NCBI GenBank assembly: GCA_030625695.1
Contig: DAOUQK010000008.1
Location: 1-27,875 of the forward strand
DNA: 27,875 nucleotides
Direction: 5' to 3'
Origin: Paracoccaceae bacterium
GTDB lineage: Bacteria > Pseudomonadota > Alphaproteobacteria > Rhodobacterales > Rhodobacteraceae
Below the pieces are notes generated by a model, which had not been told where the DNA came from, made no database searches, and saw nothing but the letters and a program-made list of their open reading frames with translations. This document shows positions 1-7,532 of this stretch, piece by piece (position 1 is the stretch's first letter; every line of letters starts with the position of its first letter). Made by a program: the position numbers and the translations under genes.

Positions 1-328
1 TGGTTACAATGTTCCGGCGGGACTCGATTGTTGGGTCCTGGTCAAGCAGGTCCAGTTTTTGCAGGTCGTCCAGCAACGGCGCATGGGCCGATTGTTTGAC
101 GCCTCTGATCTGCAAATTGGCCCGGTTGGTCAGGTCGATCAGGCCGCTGCCATAGCGGATTGCGGCCGCGCACAGGCCCAGTATTTGTGCCCTTGTCAGG
201 CGGGCCTGTTGCGGTCTGACCCGCACAACCAGCCCGTCGCCGGACATCATCGGACGATAAGCGCCGGGGCACCAGCCTTTGACGATGGGGCCTTTGACCA
301 CCGGGCCTTTGACGATTGGTTCACTCAT
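1..328 (-). CDS. cobG: Precorrin-3B synthase CobG, N-terminal part (cut by window edge)
   Basis: CobG converts precorrin-3A to precorrin-3B in aerobic cobalamin synthesis; it is an Fe-S enzyme related to nitrite/sulfite reductases. Only the first 109 codons are present. The translation begins MSEPIVKGPVVKGPIVKGW and continues with WCPGAYRPMMSGDGLVVRVRP and later TNRANLQIRG, which match the N-terminal ferredoxin-like half-domain of this family. The ATG overlaps the cobN stop codon (ATGA), so the two genes are translationally coupled in one operon. The N-terminus carries an in-phase 15-nt repeat giving three VKG units. The siroheme/Fe-S cysteines would lie downstream, outside the window, so identity rests on the N-terminus and the cobN context. 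Confidence 0.85.
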   Translation of the reverse strand, partial: MSEPIVKGPVVKGPIVKGWCPGAYRPMMSGDGLVVRVRPQQARLTRAQILGLCAAAIRYGSGLIDLTNRANLQIRGVKQSAHAPLLDDLQKLDLLDQDPTIESRRNIVT

Positions 329-3300
329 GACAGTCCCTCCATACCGGCGCGAATCGAATTGCGGCGGGTGTCCCAAAGCCCGGCCTCATAAAGGGCGTTA
401 AACCGGGCTTGCATGGCTGCGTAGGCTTCAAAATTTGCGTCTTTCAGGAAATCCGCAACTTCTGGGTCGCCCAATGTGGCGTCGTGATACAGATCAAACA
501 GATGCGGCGGGACGACGCCCGCGAGGTGGGCAAAGCTGGCCATATGATCCAATGTCGCGGCAATCTCGGCGGCGCCGCGAAAGCCGTGGCGCGCCATGCC
601 ACCTATCCAGTCGGGGTTGGTGGCGCGGGCGCGCACCACGCGGGCAATTTCCTCGGGAAGAGTGCGGGCGCGGGGTGTTTCGGGGGTGGTGTTGTCGAGA
701 TGGTAAAGCTGCGCCTTGCTGCCAGCCGGTCCGCCGACCTGTGCTTTGGCGGCTGCAAAGCCTGCCTCGTGGGTGGCGTAATCATTGGCCAGTAACAGGT
801 CGGTTTCGACCAGATCCTGAAGGTGTACAAAACTGTCCGCCGCCGCAACCCGCCCGATGATTCCGTCTTTGTCATGGGTGAAATCTTCGCCGTCGGTAGC
901 CCAGGCACTTGCGTCCAGCCAGGCATGGCCGGCGGCGGCGCGGGCCTGGTCGTCGTAGGTTTCCGTGAACGCCCCCATCCCCAGACCATAGCTGCCCGGT
1001 TCCGGCCCATAGACCCGCGCGCCGGGATCCTGCCCCGCGTAAGGGTTCCAATCCGGGGCCTCGTCGCGCGTGCTCAGGGCGCGGACGGCCTGGGCGAATA
1101 ATGTGGTCAGGGTCGGGAAGACATCGCGAAACAGGCCCGAGACCCTTAACGTCACGTCCAGCCGGGGCCGGTCAAGGTCGCTGATTGGCAGCACTTCAAT
1201 GCCCGATACCCGTTCTGACCCTTTGTCCCAGACCGGCCTGACCCCCAGCAAATGCAGCGCCATGGCAAATTCTTCGCCTGCGGTGCGCATGGTGGCCGAG
1301 CCCCACAGGTCAACGATCAAGCCGCGCGGCCAGTCGCCTTCCTCTTGCAGGTGGCGGCGTATCAGCTCTTGCGCTAACCTGACACCTTGCGCATACGCCG
1401 CCCGCGAGGGCACCGAGCGCGGATCGGTGGTAAAAAGATTGCGCCCGGTCGGCAGCACATCACTGCGCCCGCGATAAGGTGAACCCGAAGGGCCGGGTGC
1501 CACGCGTTTGCCGGTCAGGGCGTCGCGCAATCCGTCTCGCTCTCCTTTGGCGCATTGCCCGTTATCACCTTGGTCGGTGTCAGTACTTGTGCGGCCATAG
1601 ACATGCAGACCGTCGCCAAACTGGCTTTCCTTGATGTCACAGACAAACCGGTCAATCCTTGTGATTGCCTCGGCGCTGCTGGTGGCGCGTTCCAACCCCA
1701 GATCATCCTCGACGCCAATGGCGCGGGCCTCGGTGCGGATATCGTCCTGAAGCCGGTCACGCCGCCGTGGGTCCAGCCCGTCGGCGGTGGAAAATTCGTC
1801 CAGCAGGGTTTCCAGCCGGACCATTCGGTCAGGGGTTTCGCTTTGCTTCATTGGTGGCGGGATATGGCCAAGTGTTACGGCGCCTATGCGGCGTTTGGCC
1901 TGTGCAGCCTCGCCGGGGTCGTTGACGATGAAGGGATAGATCACCGGCAGGTCGGCGATCAGCGCTTCGGGCCAGCAGGTGGCAGACAAAGCGACTGCCT
2001 TGCCGGGCAGCCATTCCAGCGTGCCATGGGCGCCGATATGGATCAGCGCATGGGTGCTGACCGAATGGCGCAGCCAGAGGTAGAAGGCGACATAAAAGTG
2101 GCGCGGGGTGCGGGACATATCGTGATAGTCATCGTCACGGGCGCTGGGCATTCCGCGTTCTGGTTGCAAGGCGATCAGGGCCTTGCCGTGGCGTAATGCG
2201 GTGAAGTGGAAGGCGTCGTTTCTGGCGTTCTGGTCTGTTTCGGGCGCGCCCCAAACCTGTGAGATATCGTCCTGCAACGCTTGCGGCAGGGTGGCTAGTG
2301 CGGTGCGATATGCCTTTAACGGCCAACTTATGCGCGCCAATGGCAGGGTATCTGCCAAACTGATGCCGTCCGGGATGTCATAGCCAAACCCGCGCATATC
2401 GGCCATGATCGCTTCGGCAGATGATAGGGCGTCCAGCCCGACAGCATGGCCCATTTGCCAGTCTTTTCCAAGGTAAGTAGACAGGATCAAGGCGATGGTC
2501 TGTTCCGGGGCAGGGGTCGCTGCCAGCCGTATCCAGCCATGTACCCGGTCGATAATGGCTGAAATCCGGTCGGGCACGGGTTGGTGCGCTTGCCGTGCGA
2601 ATTCTAACGCATCGTCGCGCAACGCGGCTTCTTTGAACGAGGCCACCCCGGCATTGATCCGGCCGTCGACTTCGGGCAGGACCACGTGCATCGCCAGATC
2701 GGCAGGCGACAGCCCCCGTTCGGCCCCGGCCCATGCGGCATGGTCTGACGTGGCCAGAATGACCTGAAAAACCGGTACATTTGCGGCATCCAGCGGCGAC
2801 GGGCCGTCGCCGCTTTTGCCGGAAAAGGCGGTGGCGTTGACGATCGCTTGCGGGTTCATGGCGTGCACCTGTTGGCCCAGCCATTCGGCAGCACCGGGGG
2901 CTTTCAGGGACGGAGCAAAAAGGGCGGCTACGGCGAAGCCACGCGCGCGGAACCTGTCAAACAGGGCAATGATCGGGGCCATGTCGCCAGCGCTGAGATA
3001 GGCGCGATAGAATGTAATCAGGATGCGCGGGGTGTGGTCTGTGGGAAAGGCATCGGCGGCGTCGACAACACCAGCTTCTGGTGTCCACGCGCCGTACTCC
3101 GGCAAGGCTGTGGGTGCGGCTGATGACGCGGTCATCTCTGCTTCCAGTCCCCCGGCCCGAGTCAGTATCGCAAGTGCTGCCCGCGCGGCATCCGCCCCGC
3201 CGGTATCGCAAAGCTGCGCCAGTTGGCGCAAGGTGGCGACCGGCAGGGTCGACGCATCATCCAACCGCTGATCCACCCGCCCGTCAGCTGGCAATACCGC

Positions 3301-3645
3301 CAAAGCAATACTGTGGCGTCGCGCCAAAGCCTCAACCTGTTGCAGCCCATATGACCAATACGGCACCCCGCCAATCAGCCGGATCAGGATCGCCCTGGTC
3401 CCGTTAAGGGTCTGTTCCACATAGGTATCCACCGACAGGGGATGTTTCAAAGCCGCCAGATTGGCAAGCCGTAGGGTGGGCATTCTGCCCACCGCTCCTC
3501 GCGATTCCGCATGCCACCCGGCCGCAAAAGCCCCAAGGTCACTGTCAGAGAACGACAACACCACCAGATCGCCCGGGCTTTGGCCCAGATCGGTCGGGAC
3601 CTCGGTTTCTTCCAGCCCGTGACTTTCGCGAAAGGTGACATGCAT
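325..3645 (-). CDS. cobN: Cobaltochelatase large subunit CobN
   Basis: CobN is the large, substrate-binding subunit of the ATP-dependent CobNST chelatase, which inserts Co2+ into hydrogenobyrinic acid a,c-diamide in the aerobic B12 pathway. The 1106-residue product starts MHVTFRESHGLEETE, has the N-terminal PTLRLANLAALKHPLSVD region (about 56-73) and the family hallmark HIGAHGTLEWLPGK at 536-549, and continues through the typical C-terminal half (LWGSATMRTAGEE, RVYGPEPGSYGLGMGAF). It is shorter than the roughly 1270-residue Pseudomonas protein but appears complete at both ends. Nine nucleotides separate it from the upstream cobW stop, and its own stop overlaps cobG. Codons 52-59 coincide with a 23-bp copy of an intergenic palindrome arm. 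cobS and cobT are not in the window. Confidence 0.96.
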   Translation of the reverse strand: MHVTFRESHGLEETEVPTDLGQSPGDLVVLSFSDSDLGAFAAGWHAESRGAVGRMPTLRLANLAALKHPLSVDTYVEQTLNGTRAILIRLIGGVPYWSYGLQQVEALARRHSIALAVLPADGRVDQRLDDASTLPVATLRQLAQLCDTGGADAARAALAILTRAGGLEAEMTASSAAPTALPEYGAWTPEAGVVDAADAFPTDHTPRILITFYRAYLSAGDMAPIIALFDRFRARGFAVAALFAPSLKAPGAAEWLGQQVHAMNPQAIVNATAFSGKSGDGPSPLDAANVPVFQVILATSDHAAWAGAERGLSPADLAMHVVLPEVDGRINAGVASFKEAALRDDALEFARQAHQPVPDRISAIIDRVHGWIRLAATPAPEQTIALILSTYLGKDWQMGHAVGLDALSSAEAIMADMRGFGYDIPDGISLADTLPLARISWPLKAYRTALATLPQALQDDISQVWGAPETDQNARNDAFHFTALRHGKALIALQPERGMPSARDDDYHDMSRTPRHFYVAFYLWLRHSVSTHALIHIGAHGTLEWLPGKAVALSATCWPEALIADLPVIYPFIVNDPGEAAQAKRRIGAVTLGHIPPPMKQSETPDRMVRLETLLDEFSTADGLDPRRRDRLQDDIRTEARAIGVEDDLGLERATSSAEAITRIDRFVCDIKESQFGDGLHVYGRTSTDTDQGDNGQCAKGERDGLRDALTGKRVAPGPSGSPYRGRSDVLPTGRNLFTTDPRSVPSRAAYAQGVRLAQELIRRHLQEEGDWPRGLIVDLWGSATMRTAGEEFAMALHLLGVRPVWDKGSERVSGIEVLPISDLDRPRLDVTLRVSGLFRDVFPTLTTLFAQAVRALSTRDEAPDWNPYAGQDPGARVYGPEPGSYGLGMGAFTETYDDQARAAAGHAWLDASAWATDGEDFTHDKDGIIGRVAAADSFVHLQDLVETDLLLANDYATHEAGFAAAKAQVGGPAGSKAQLYHLDNTTPETPRARTLPEEIARVVRARATNPDWIGGMARHGFRGAAEIAATLDHMASFAHLAGVVPPHLFDLYHDATLGDPEVADFLKDANFEAYAAMQARFNALYEAGLWDTRRNSIRAGMEGLS
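3471..3493. repeat. Palindrome arm inside cobN identical to an intergenic repeat arm
   Basis: This 23-bp stretch is base-for-base identical to the left arm of the intergenic repeat at 26083-26105. It runs from GTAGGGTGGG through CATTCT to GCCCACC and can fold on itself. On the cobN strand it encodes residues 52-58 (VGRMPTL) and the first base of R59, using the Leu codon CTA. Unlike the three intergenic copies it has no partner arm nearby: the following bases (GCTCCTCGCG) leave the repeat consensus. Confidence 0.75.
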
Positions 3646-3654
3646 GCGGCGTGC

Positions 3655-4692
3655 CTATCCGGCCAGAACCGCACGAATGGCGGTCTCATCGATGTCGTCA
3701 TGTTCAGCGATCACCACCAGACGGCCCTGACGCGCCTCATCCGGTGCCCAGGGGCGGTCATACTGGTGACGCACCCGCGCGCCCACAGCCTGTACCAACA
3801 GGCGCATCGGTTTGCCAGAGACGGCGGCATAGCCTTTGACGCGCAGAATGTTCATTTCATTGGCCAGCCGTTCGACCCGTGCAATCAGATCGGCAGGGTC
3901 GGCCTGTTCCGGCAGATCAATCACCACGCTTTCAAAGTCGTCGTGGTCGTGGTCGTGTGCGTCGTCGTGATGCGACGGGCGCGCCTCTAGGTCGTTTTCC
4001 GCTGCCGCCTCAAGGCCCAGGATAACCCTTGGGTCAACCACACCTTCACCGACTTCGATCACCGGTAGGGGACGGGGGGCATGTGCGGCAATCACTGCCT
4101 TGGCTTTGGCCAACCCTGCGTCCCCGGCCAGATCGGGTTTGGTCAGTAGGATGATGTCGGCGCAGGCGATCTGATCTTCGAACACCTCGGACAGAGGTGT
4201 TTCGTGATCTATAGACTCGTCCGCCTCGCGCTGGGCGTCAACTGCCGCCACGTTCGACGCAAATCGCCCGGCGGCGACCGCTTCGGCGTCGGCCAGGGCG
4301 ATCACCCCGTCGACCGTGATGCGCGAGCGGATATCGGGCCAGTCGAAGGCTTTGAGCAAGGGTTTGGGCAAGGCCAGCCCGGAGGTTTCGATCAGGATAT
4401 GTTCGGGGCGCGGGTCCAGCGCCATCAATGCCTCGATGGTGGGAATGAAATCATCGGCCACCGTGCAGCAGATACAACCGTTGGCCAGTTCCAGAATGTT
4501 TTCCGCCGGGCAATCGGGAATGGCACAGGATTTCAGAATCTCGCCATCAACCCCGACATCGCCGAATTCATTGACAATAATGGCCAGCCGCTTGCCGCCC
4601 GGGTTCTGCATCAGATGGCGGATCAGGGTGGTTTTGCCGGAGCCAAGAAAGCCGGTGATCACGGTAACGGGGAGTTTGGCTAGATTGGACAT
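3655..4692 (-). CDS. cobW: CobW, G3E-family GTPase for cobalt delivery
   Basis: CobW is a cytoplasmic metallochaperone-type GTPase needed for cobalamin synthesis and thought to supply Co2+ to the CobNST chelatase. The 345-residue product shows the Walker A loop GFLGSGKTT (14-22), the G3E metal-binding CxCC motif (GCICC, Cys73/75/76), a TKPD guanine-specificity motif (184-187) and a His/Asp-rich linker (SHHDDAHDHDHDD, about 240-252) before the C-terminal CobW_C domain. The open frame extends 29 codons upstream, but I chose the ATG at 4692 because AGGAG lies 6 nt before it and homologous proteins begin near LPVTVITGFLGSGKTT. It sits just upstream of cobN and 8 nt downstream of the DUF1636 gene. 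Other COG0523 proteins handle Zn or Fe; the cobN/cobG context and B12 riboswitch favour cobalt. Confidence 0.94.
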   Translation of the reverse strand: MSNLAKLPVTVITGFLGSGKTTLIRHLMQNPGGKRLAIIVNEFGDVGVDGEILKSCAIPDCPAENILELANGCICCTVADDFIPTIEALMALDPRPEHILIETSGLALPKPLLKAFDWPDIRSRITVDGVIALADAEAVAAGRFASNVAAVDAQREADESIDHETPLSEVFEDQIACADIILLTKPDLAGDAGLAKAKAVIAAHAPRPLPVIEVGEGVVDPRVILGLEAAAENDLEARPSHHDDAHDHDHDDFESVVIDLPEQADPADLIARVERLANEMNILRVKGYAAVSGKPMRLLVQAVGARVRHQYDRPWAPDEARQGRLVVIAEHDDIDETAIRAVLAG

Positions 4693-4700
4693 AGAGGCTC

Positions 4701-5090
4701 CTAGAATGTCGGGATTTGCGAAAGAGGGGGGATGCGGGCGATACAGTTCTTGCGGAAATGCACAGGGCGTTCGCGCCACGGGATCAAGCCGTCAGCGGTG
4801 TCGCGGTACCGCGCGGCCACATCAAGGATCATTTCAGCGTCGGTGGCCTCGTGGAACTTGCCGTAAACATAAGTCCAGCGCTGGTCGCCGCCACGCAGCA
4901 CCAAAGAACACCCATAATCGCAGTTTGACAGGCATTCAACGGCGCGTAAGGTGACCCCTTCGGGCACCTCTTGCGCTCTCAGGGCGTCATGCAGCAATGC
5001 ACCGGGGCGCTCGCCTTCTACATCAGTCGCTTGTCCTCGTCGGCAAGTGGTGCAGACCAGCAATTCAACCGGTTCAATGGGATTATTCAC
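4701..5090 (-). CDS. DUF1636 cysteine-rich metal-binding protein, first gene of the B12 operon
   Basis: This small protein (129 aa from the chosen start) belongs by appearance to the DUF1636/COG5469 family, predicted metal or Fe-S binding proteins of unknown function. Visible features are CTTCRRG (Cys13, Cys16) and ECLSNCDYGC (Cys53, Cys57, Cys61), a spacing that resembles thioredoxin-like [2Fe-2S] ferredoxins. The open frame reaches back to an ATG at 5153, but that start has no ribosome-binding site. I prefer the GTG at 5090, with AAGGA (5101-5105) 10 nt upstream; GTG at 5096 is an alternative. It is the first gene after the cobalamin riboswitch and is followed 8 nt later by cobW. The context suggests a role in cobalt trafficking or redox support for the pathway, which is inference. 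Confidence 0.82.
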   Translation of the reverse strand: MNNPIEPVELLVCTTCRRGQATDVEGERPGALLHDALRAQEVPEGVTLRAVECLSNCDYGCSLVLRGGDQRWTYVYGKFHEATDAEMILDVAARYRDTADGLIPWRERPVHFRKNCIARIPPLSQIPTF

Positions 5091-5205
5091 GTCCACGTAA
5101 TCCTTGATATTCAAATGGACGGGGAAGTTGCGGGCAGACCCGGAAATGTGCAAACAACACCCAAGGCCCTAACCCGTCACCGAGGCACCCCGCCCGGTTA
5201 ACAAC

Positions 5206-5395
5206 AGTTTCAGCTGGCAGGTCTCCCGGCTTGCGAATGTCACAGCACCTTATTTGGCCCGAAGCTGGGCGGTGCTGTGGCGGGTGGCCCACCTTCCCGG
5301 CTGATTAGGCCAGTGGCATGGGGCTCCCTCTTCGGTCACGGTCGCGGGGGCGGCTGTAAAACATTCCCTTTTCATCTGTCATAAGACAGAAACCA
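5206..5395 (-). promoter_or_regulatory. Cobalamin (AdoCbl) riboswitch
   Basis: Read on the minus strand, the leader contains the conserved elements of the B12 riboswitch in the right order: AAGGGAA (5364-5370), the GCCACTG core (plus-strand cagtggc, 5311-5317), GGGAAGGTGGG (5288-5298) and the B12 box AAGCCGGGAGACCTGCC (5216-5232). It precedes the DUF1636-cobW-cobN-cobG operon by about 115 nt and should lower its expression when adenosylcobalamin is plentiful. The boundaries are approximate. A G/C hairpin can form just downstream at 5180-5197 but has no U-tract, so whether control is by termination or by translation cannot be told here. Confidence 0.95.
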
Positions 5396-5551
5396 ACCTA
5401 ACTCGCTTCACCCAGACCGGGGTGATTGTCAAGGATTCGCCGCCCTCAAATCGCAGCGATCCGTTTGTCGTGCGGGTTAAGTTGGAAACACACATCTGGC
5501 AACAGCGATAGGATGTACCTGTTCGGTTGGTATTGCCCGGTCAATCGGCTT

Positions 5552-5623
5552 GTAGGGTGGGTTTTCAACCCACCTTACCCGCTGTGTTGGCGCGAAGACC
5601 GGTGGGTTAAAAACCCACCCTAC
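5552..5623. repeat. Paired palindromic repeat, copy A (72 bp)
   Basis: There are two self-complementary arms in inverted orientation. The left arm is GTAGGGTGGGTT-TTC-AACCCACCTTAC (5552-5578), and the right arm is GGTGGGTT-AAA-AACCCACCCTAC (5601-5623). The ends GTAG...CTAC and the overall 72-bp length match copy B at 21370-21441. It lies between the B12 riboswitch (minus) and the 3' end of the acetyltransferase gene (minus). The rest of 5396-5667 shows nothing else I can name. This is a REP- or MITE-like element; it could also act as a transcription stop. Confidence 0.85.
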
Positions 5624-5667
5624 CGATCATCGACAGGACGGTGATTGACGAACGGTTGCAATGACGC

Positions 5668-6306
5668 TCAACCGGCAAAGCCTTCCAGCGTGTCGATATC
5701 ATTCGCGAGCAGCGCAGTTTGCGCCCGGGCGATCTGACTGGCGGACCAATGCCACCACTCAAGTCGTTGCAGACGCAGGATGTCTTGTGGCGCGAACCGC
5801 ATGCGCATGACTTGACCCGGATTCCCAGCGACGATGCTGTAATCAGGAACCACGCTGCGGATCACTGCGCCTGCGCCGATGATCACCCCGTTGCCAATCT
5901 GCGCACCGGGCAGGATCAGGGCGTTGTGCCCCAGCCAGACATCATGGCCAATGACAGTGTCGCGCGTGTCGGGCTGGTAATCGGCCATCAGTTTCGGGTC
6001 AAACACCGGGAATGGAAAGCTGGTCAGCCCGTTCATCGCGTGATTGGCTGAACTGGTGATAAACCGTACCCCATGGGCAATCTGGCAGAAACGCCCGATC
6101 CTTAAACGTTCTATTGAACTGGGAAACAGATAGGGCGCGAGGTGTGACGCCCAGTCTTCGGGGGGATCAAAGTCAGATGCATAGGTGTAGTCGCCGACCT
6201 CAAATCCGGGGTGATCTATGGCTTGCGACAGAAACACCGTGCCCGCGTGGTCCGACCCGTCAGGCAAGGTGACCGGATAGCGGCGGTGCGGATCGGGTAG
6301 GGACAA
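5668..6306 (-). CDS. Hexapeptide-repeat acetyltransferase (CatB/Vat xenobiotic acyltransferase-like)
   Basis: This 212-residue left-handed beta-helix acyltransferase transfers an acetyl group from acetyl-CoA to a small substrate. The pattern resembles the Vat/CatB family: IGRFCQIAHGVRFITSSANHAMNG (catalytic-His type loop), DTVIGHDVWLGHNALILPGAQIGNGVIIGAGAVI hexapeptide turns, then VAGNPGQVMRMRF. The N-terminus (YPVTLPDGSDHAGTVFLSQAI...VGDYTYAS) is as expected. The start is a TTG at 6306 with GAAAGG about 6 nt upstream; no ATG fits better. It follows the flavin reductase stop by 9 nt, so the two are probably cotranscribed. The family includes streptogramin and chloramphenicol acetyltransferases, but chromosomal homologs usually have unknown natural substrates; a resistance role is not shown. 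Confidence 0.85.
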   Translation of the reverse strand: MSLPDPHRRYPVTLPDGSDHAGTVFLSQAIDHPGFEVGDYTYASDFDPPEDWASHLAPYLFPSSIERLRIGRFCQIAHGVRFITSSANHAMNGLTSFPFPVFDPKLMADYQPDTRDTVIGHDVWLGHNALILPGAQIGNGVIIGAGAVIRSVVPDYSIVAGNPGQVMRMRFAPQDILRLQRLEWWHWSASQIARAQTALLANDIDTLEGFAG

Positions 6307-6315
6307 AGTAACCTT

Positions 6316-6921
6316 TCAATCATCTGGGCGGGTCAGCTCGAACAGGTCTGAAATGCGGGAATAATCGCGATAACCAAGCCGGGCGAGGGGCTGGAACGTG
6401 GTCACATCAAACCGTCCGTCTTTCAGACAGTTGTCGCGGATGTGGATGCCTGTGACCTGCCCCAGAACAATATAGTTGTTCACCCCCGGCAGGTCGATGA
6501 TCTGGGTCAGCGTGCATTCCAGTGCCGCCGGAGTATCATCCACGCGCGCGCAGTTTATGGTAGCACATTCAACCGGCGTAACCCCGGCATGGGCAAACTC
6601 ATCTGTTTCTTTGGGCAGCGTTGCAGAACTGGCGTTCATTGCGTCCCGGGCGCTGAATTCAACGATATTGACGCAGAAAACCTGCGTTTCACGAATATTG
6701 GCAAGGCTGTCTTTGGTATCGCCCTGATCCGGTTTGAACCCGGTCGAGGAAAACATCACCTGGGGTGGATCATAAGCAATCCCGTTGAAAAACGAATAAG
6801 GGGCAAGGTTGTCCACCCCGTCGCTGCTGCGGGATGATATCCAGCCAATTGGGCGCGGCGTTATCAGCGCGTTGAACGGGTTGTGAGGCAGGCCGTGGCC
6901 ATCCTCGGGGCGATAAAACAT
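6316..6921 (-). CDS. Flavin reductase-like FMN-binding protein
   Basis: The product (201 aa) has the FMN-binding split-barrel pattern of the flavin reductase/DIM6-NTAB family: NPFNALITPRPIGWISSRSSDGVDNLAPYSFFNGIAYDPPQVMFSS near the N-terminus, then KDSLANIRETQVFCVNIV. Such proteins bind FMN and either reduce flavin with NAD(P)H for a partner oxygenase or act as stand-alone oxidoreductases. No partner monooxygenase is adjacent, so the substrate is unknown. A longer frame runs upstream to 7119, but the ATG at 6921 has AAGGAG 5 nt before it, and the extra segment overlaps the divergent GNAT gene and looks non-coding. It is probably the first gene of a two-gene unit with the hexapeptide acetyltransferase. 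Confidence 0.87.
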   Translation of the reverse strand: MFYRPEDGHGLPHNPFNALITPRPIGWISSRSSDGVDNLAPYSFFNGIAYDPPQVMFSSTGFKPDQGDTKDSLANIRETQVFCVNIVEFSARDAMNASSATLPKETDEFAHAGVTPVECATINCARVDDTPAALECTLTQIIDLPGVNNYIVLGQVTGIHIRDNCLKDGRFDVTTFQPLARLGYRDYSRISDLFELTRPDD

Positions 6922-6998
6922 TCGGTTCTCCTTAGTCGTTGTCCAACTGGTAAGGCCCGTGCTAGGCGATTGCCAGTTAAATTCGAAAGCACGCTCAG

Positions 6999-7487
6999 GT
7001 GATTGAACTACTTGCGGAAGTTCCGGATGACCGGTGGGAGGTTGAGGCCCTGTTCGACCTGTGTTTCGCGCCGGGGCGCGAGGCGCTGTCATCTTACCGG
7101 TTGCGCGATGATATCGCACCGGTGTCTGGTCTGTCGCTGGTGGCGCGCGATTCCGACGGTATTCTGGCCGGGGCTATCCGGTTCTGGCCAGTCCAGATCG
7201 GGGGTGCCACGGCTTTGTTGCTGGGCCCAGTGGCGGTGCACCCGACCCATCAGGGCGAAGGCCTTGGCGGGGTATTGATCCGCGACGGGCTTGACGCTGC
7301 GCGGTCTTCGGGCTGGGCAAGGGTAATGCTGGTGGGCGACGCGCCGTATTACGGACGGTTCGGGTTTGAGCGTCTGGACGGCGTGCACATGCCGCCGCCA
7401 ACCAACCCCGAACGGGTGTTGGGGCAGGCGTTGGTTGAGGCCGCGTGGGATGGTGTCGAGGGCGATGTGACCCGTTGTCCGAGTTAA
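6999..7487 (+). CDS. GNAT-family N-acetyltransferase (YhbS-like)
   Basis: This is a 162-residue single-domain GNAT acetyltransferase. The acetyl-CoA pyrophosphate loop is visible as HPTHQGEGLGGVLI (Q-x-x-G-x-G type), preceded by the strand LLLGPVAV and followed by GWARVMLVGDAPYYGRFGF, a signature of the YhbS/COG3153 subgroup. The acceptor is unknown. The start is a GTG at 6999 with only a weak AGG-type ribosome-binding site, so the exact N-terminus is uncertain. It is divergent from the flavin reductase gene and is followed 45 nt later by the EcsC-family gene on the same strand. Confidence 0.85.
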   Translation: MIELLAEVPDDRWEVEALFDLCFAPGREALSSYRLRDDIAPVSGLSLVARDSDGILAGAIRFWPVQIGGATALLLGPVAVHPTHQGEGLGGVLIRDGLDAARSSGWARVMLVGDAPYYGRFGFERLDGVHMPPPTNPERVLGQALVEAAWDGVEGDVTRCPS

Positions 7488-7532
7488 GTCCTTGGGTTGA
7501 AATTTGGCGAAAAATACCAATTTTGGTAAGGG

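Noticed and set aside
1555..2196. 213-aa open frame on the plus strand opposite cobN
   Set aside because: It lies wholly antisense to the well-supported cobN, and its translation resembles no family; long antisense frames are expected in GC-rich genes.
5426..5644. 72-aa open frame on the plus strand through repeat copy A
   Set aside because: Much of its coding potential is the palindrome itself (GWVFNPPYP...), with no ribosome-binding site and no known family.
5668..6306. Calling the hexapeptide acetyltransferase an antibiotic-resistance gene
   Set aside because: The CatB/Vat fold is shared by many chromosomal acetyltransferases of unknown substrate, and nothing mobile surrounds it.
6922..7119. 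N-terminal extension of the flavin reductase
   Set aside because: The added residues are low in secondary-structure character, overlap the divergent GNAT gene, and the ATG at 6921 has a strong AAGGAG site.
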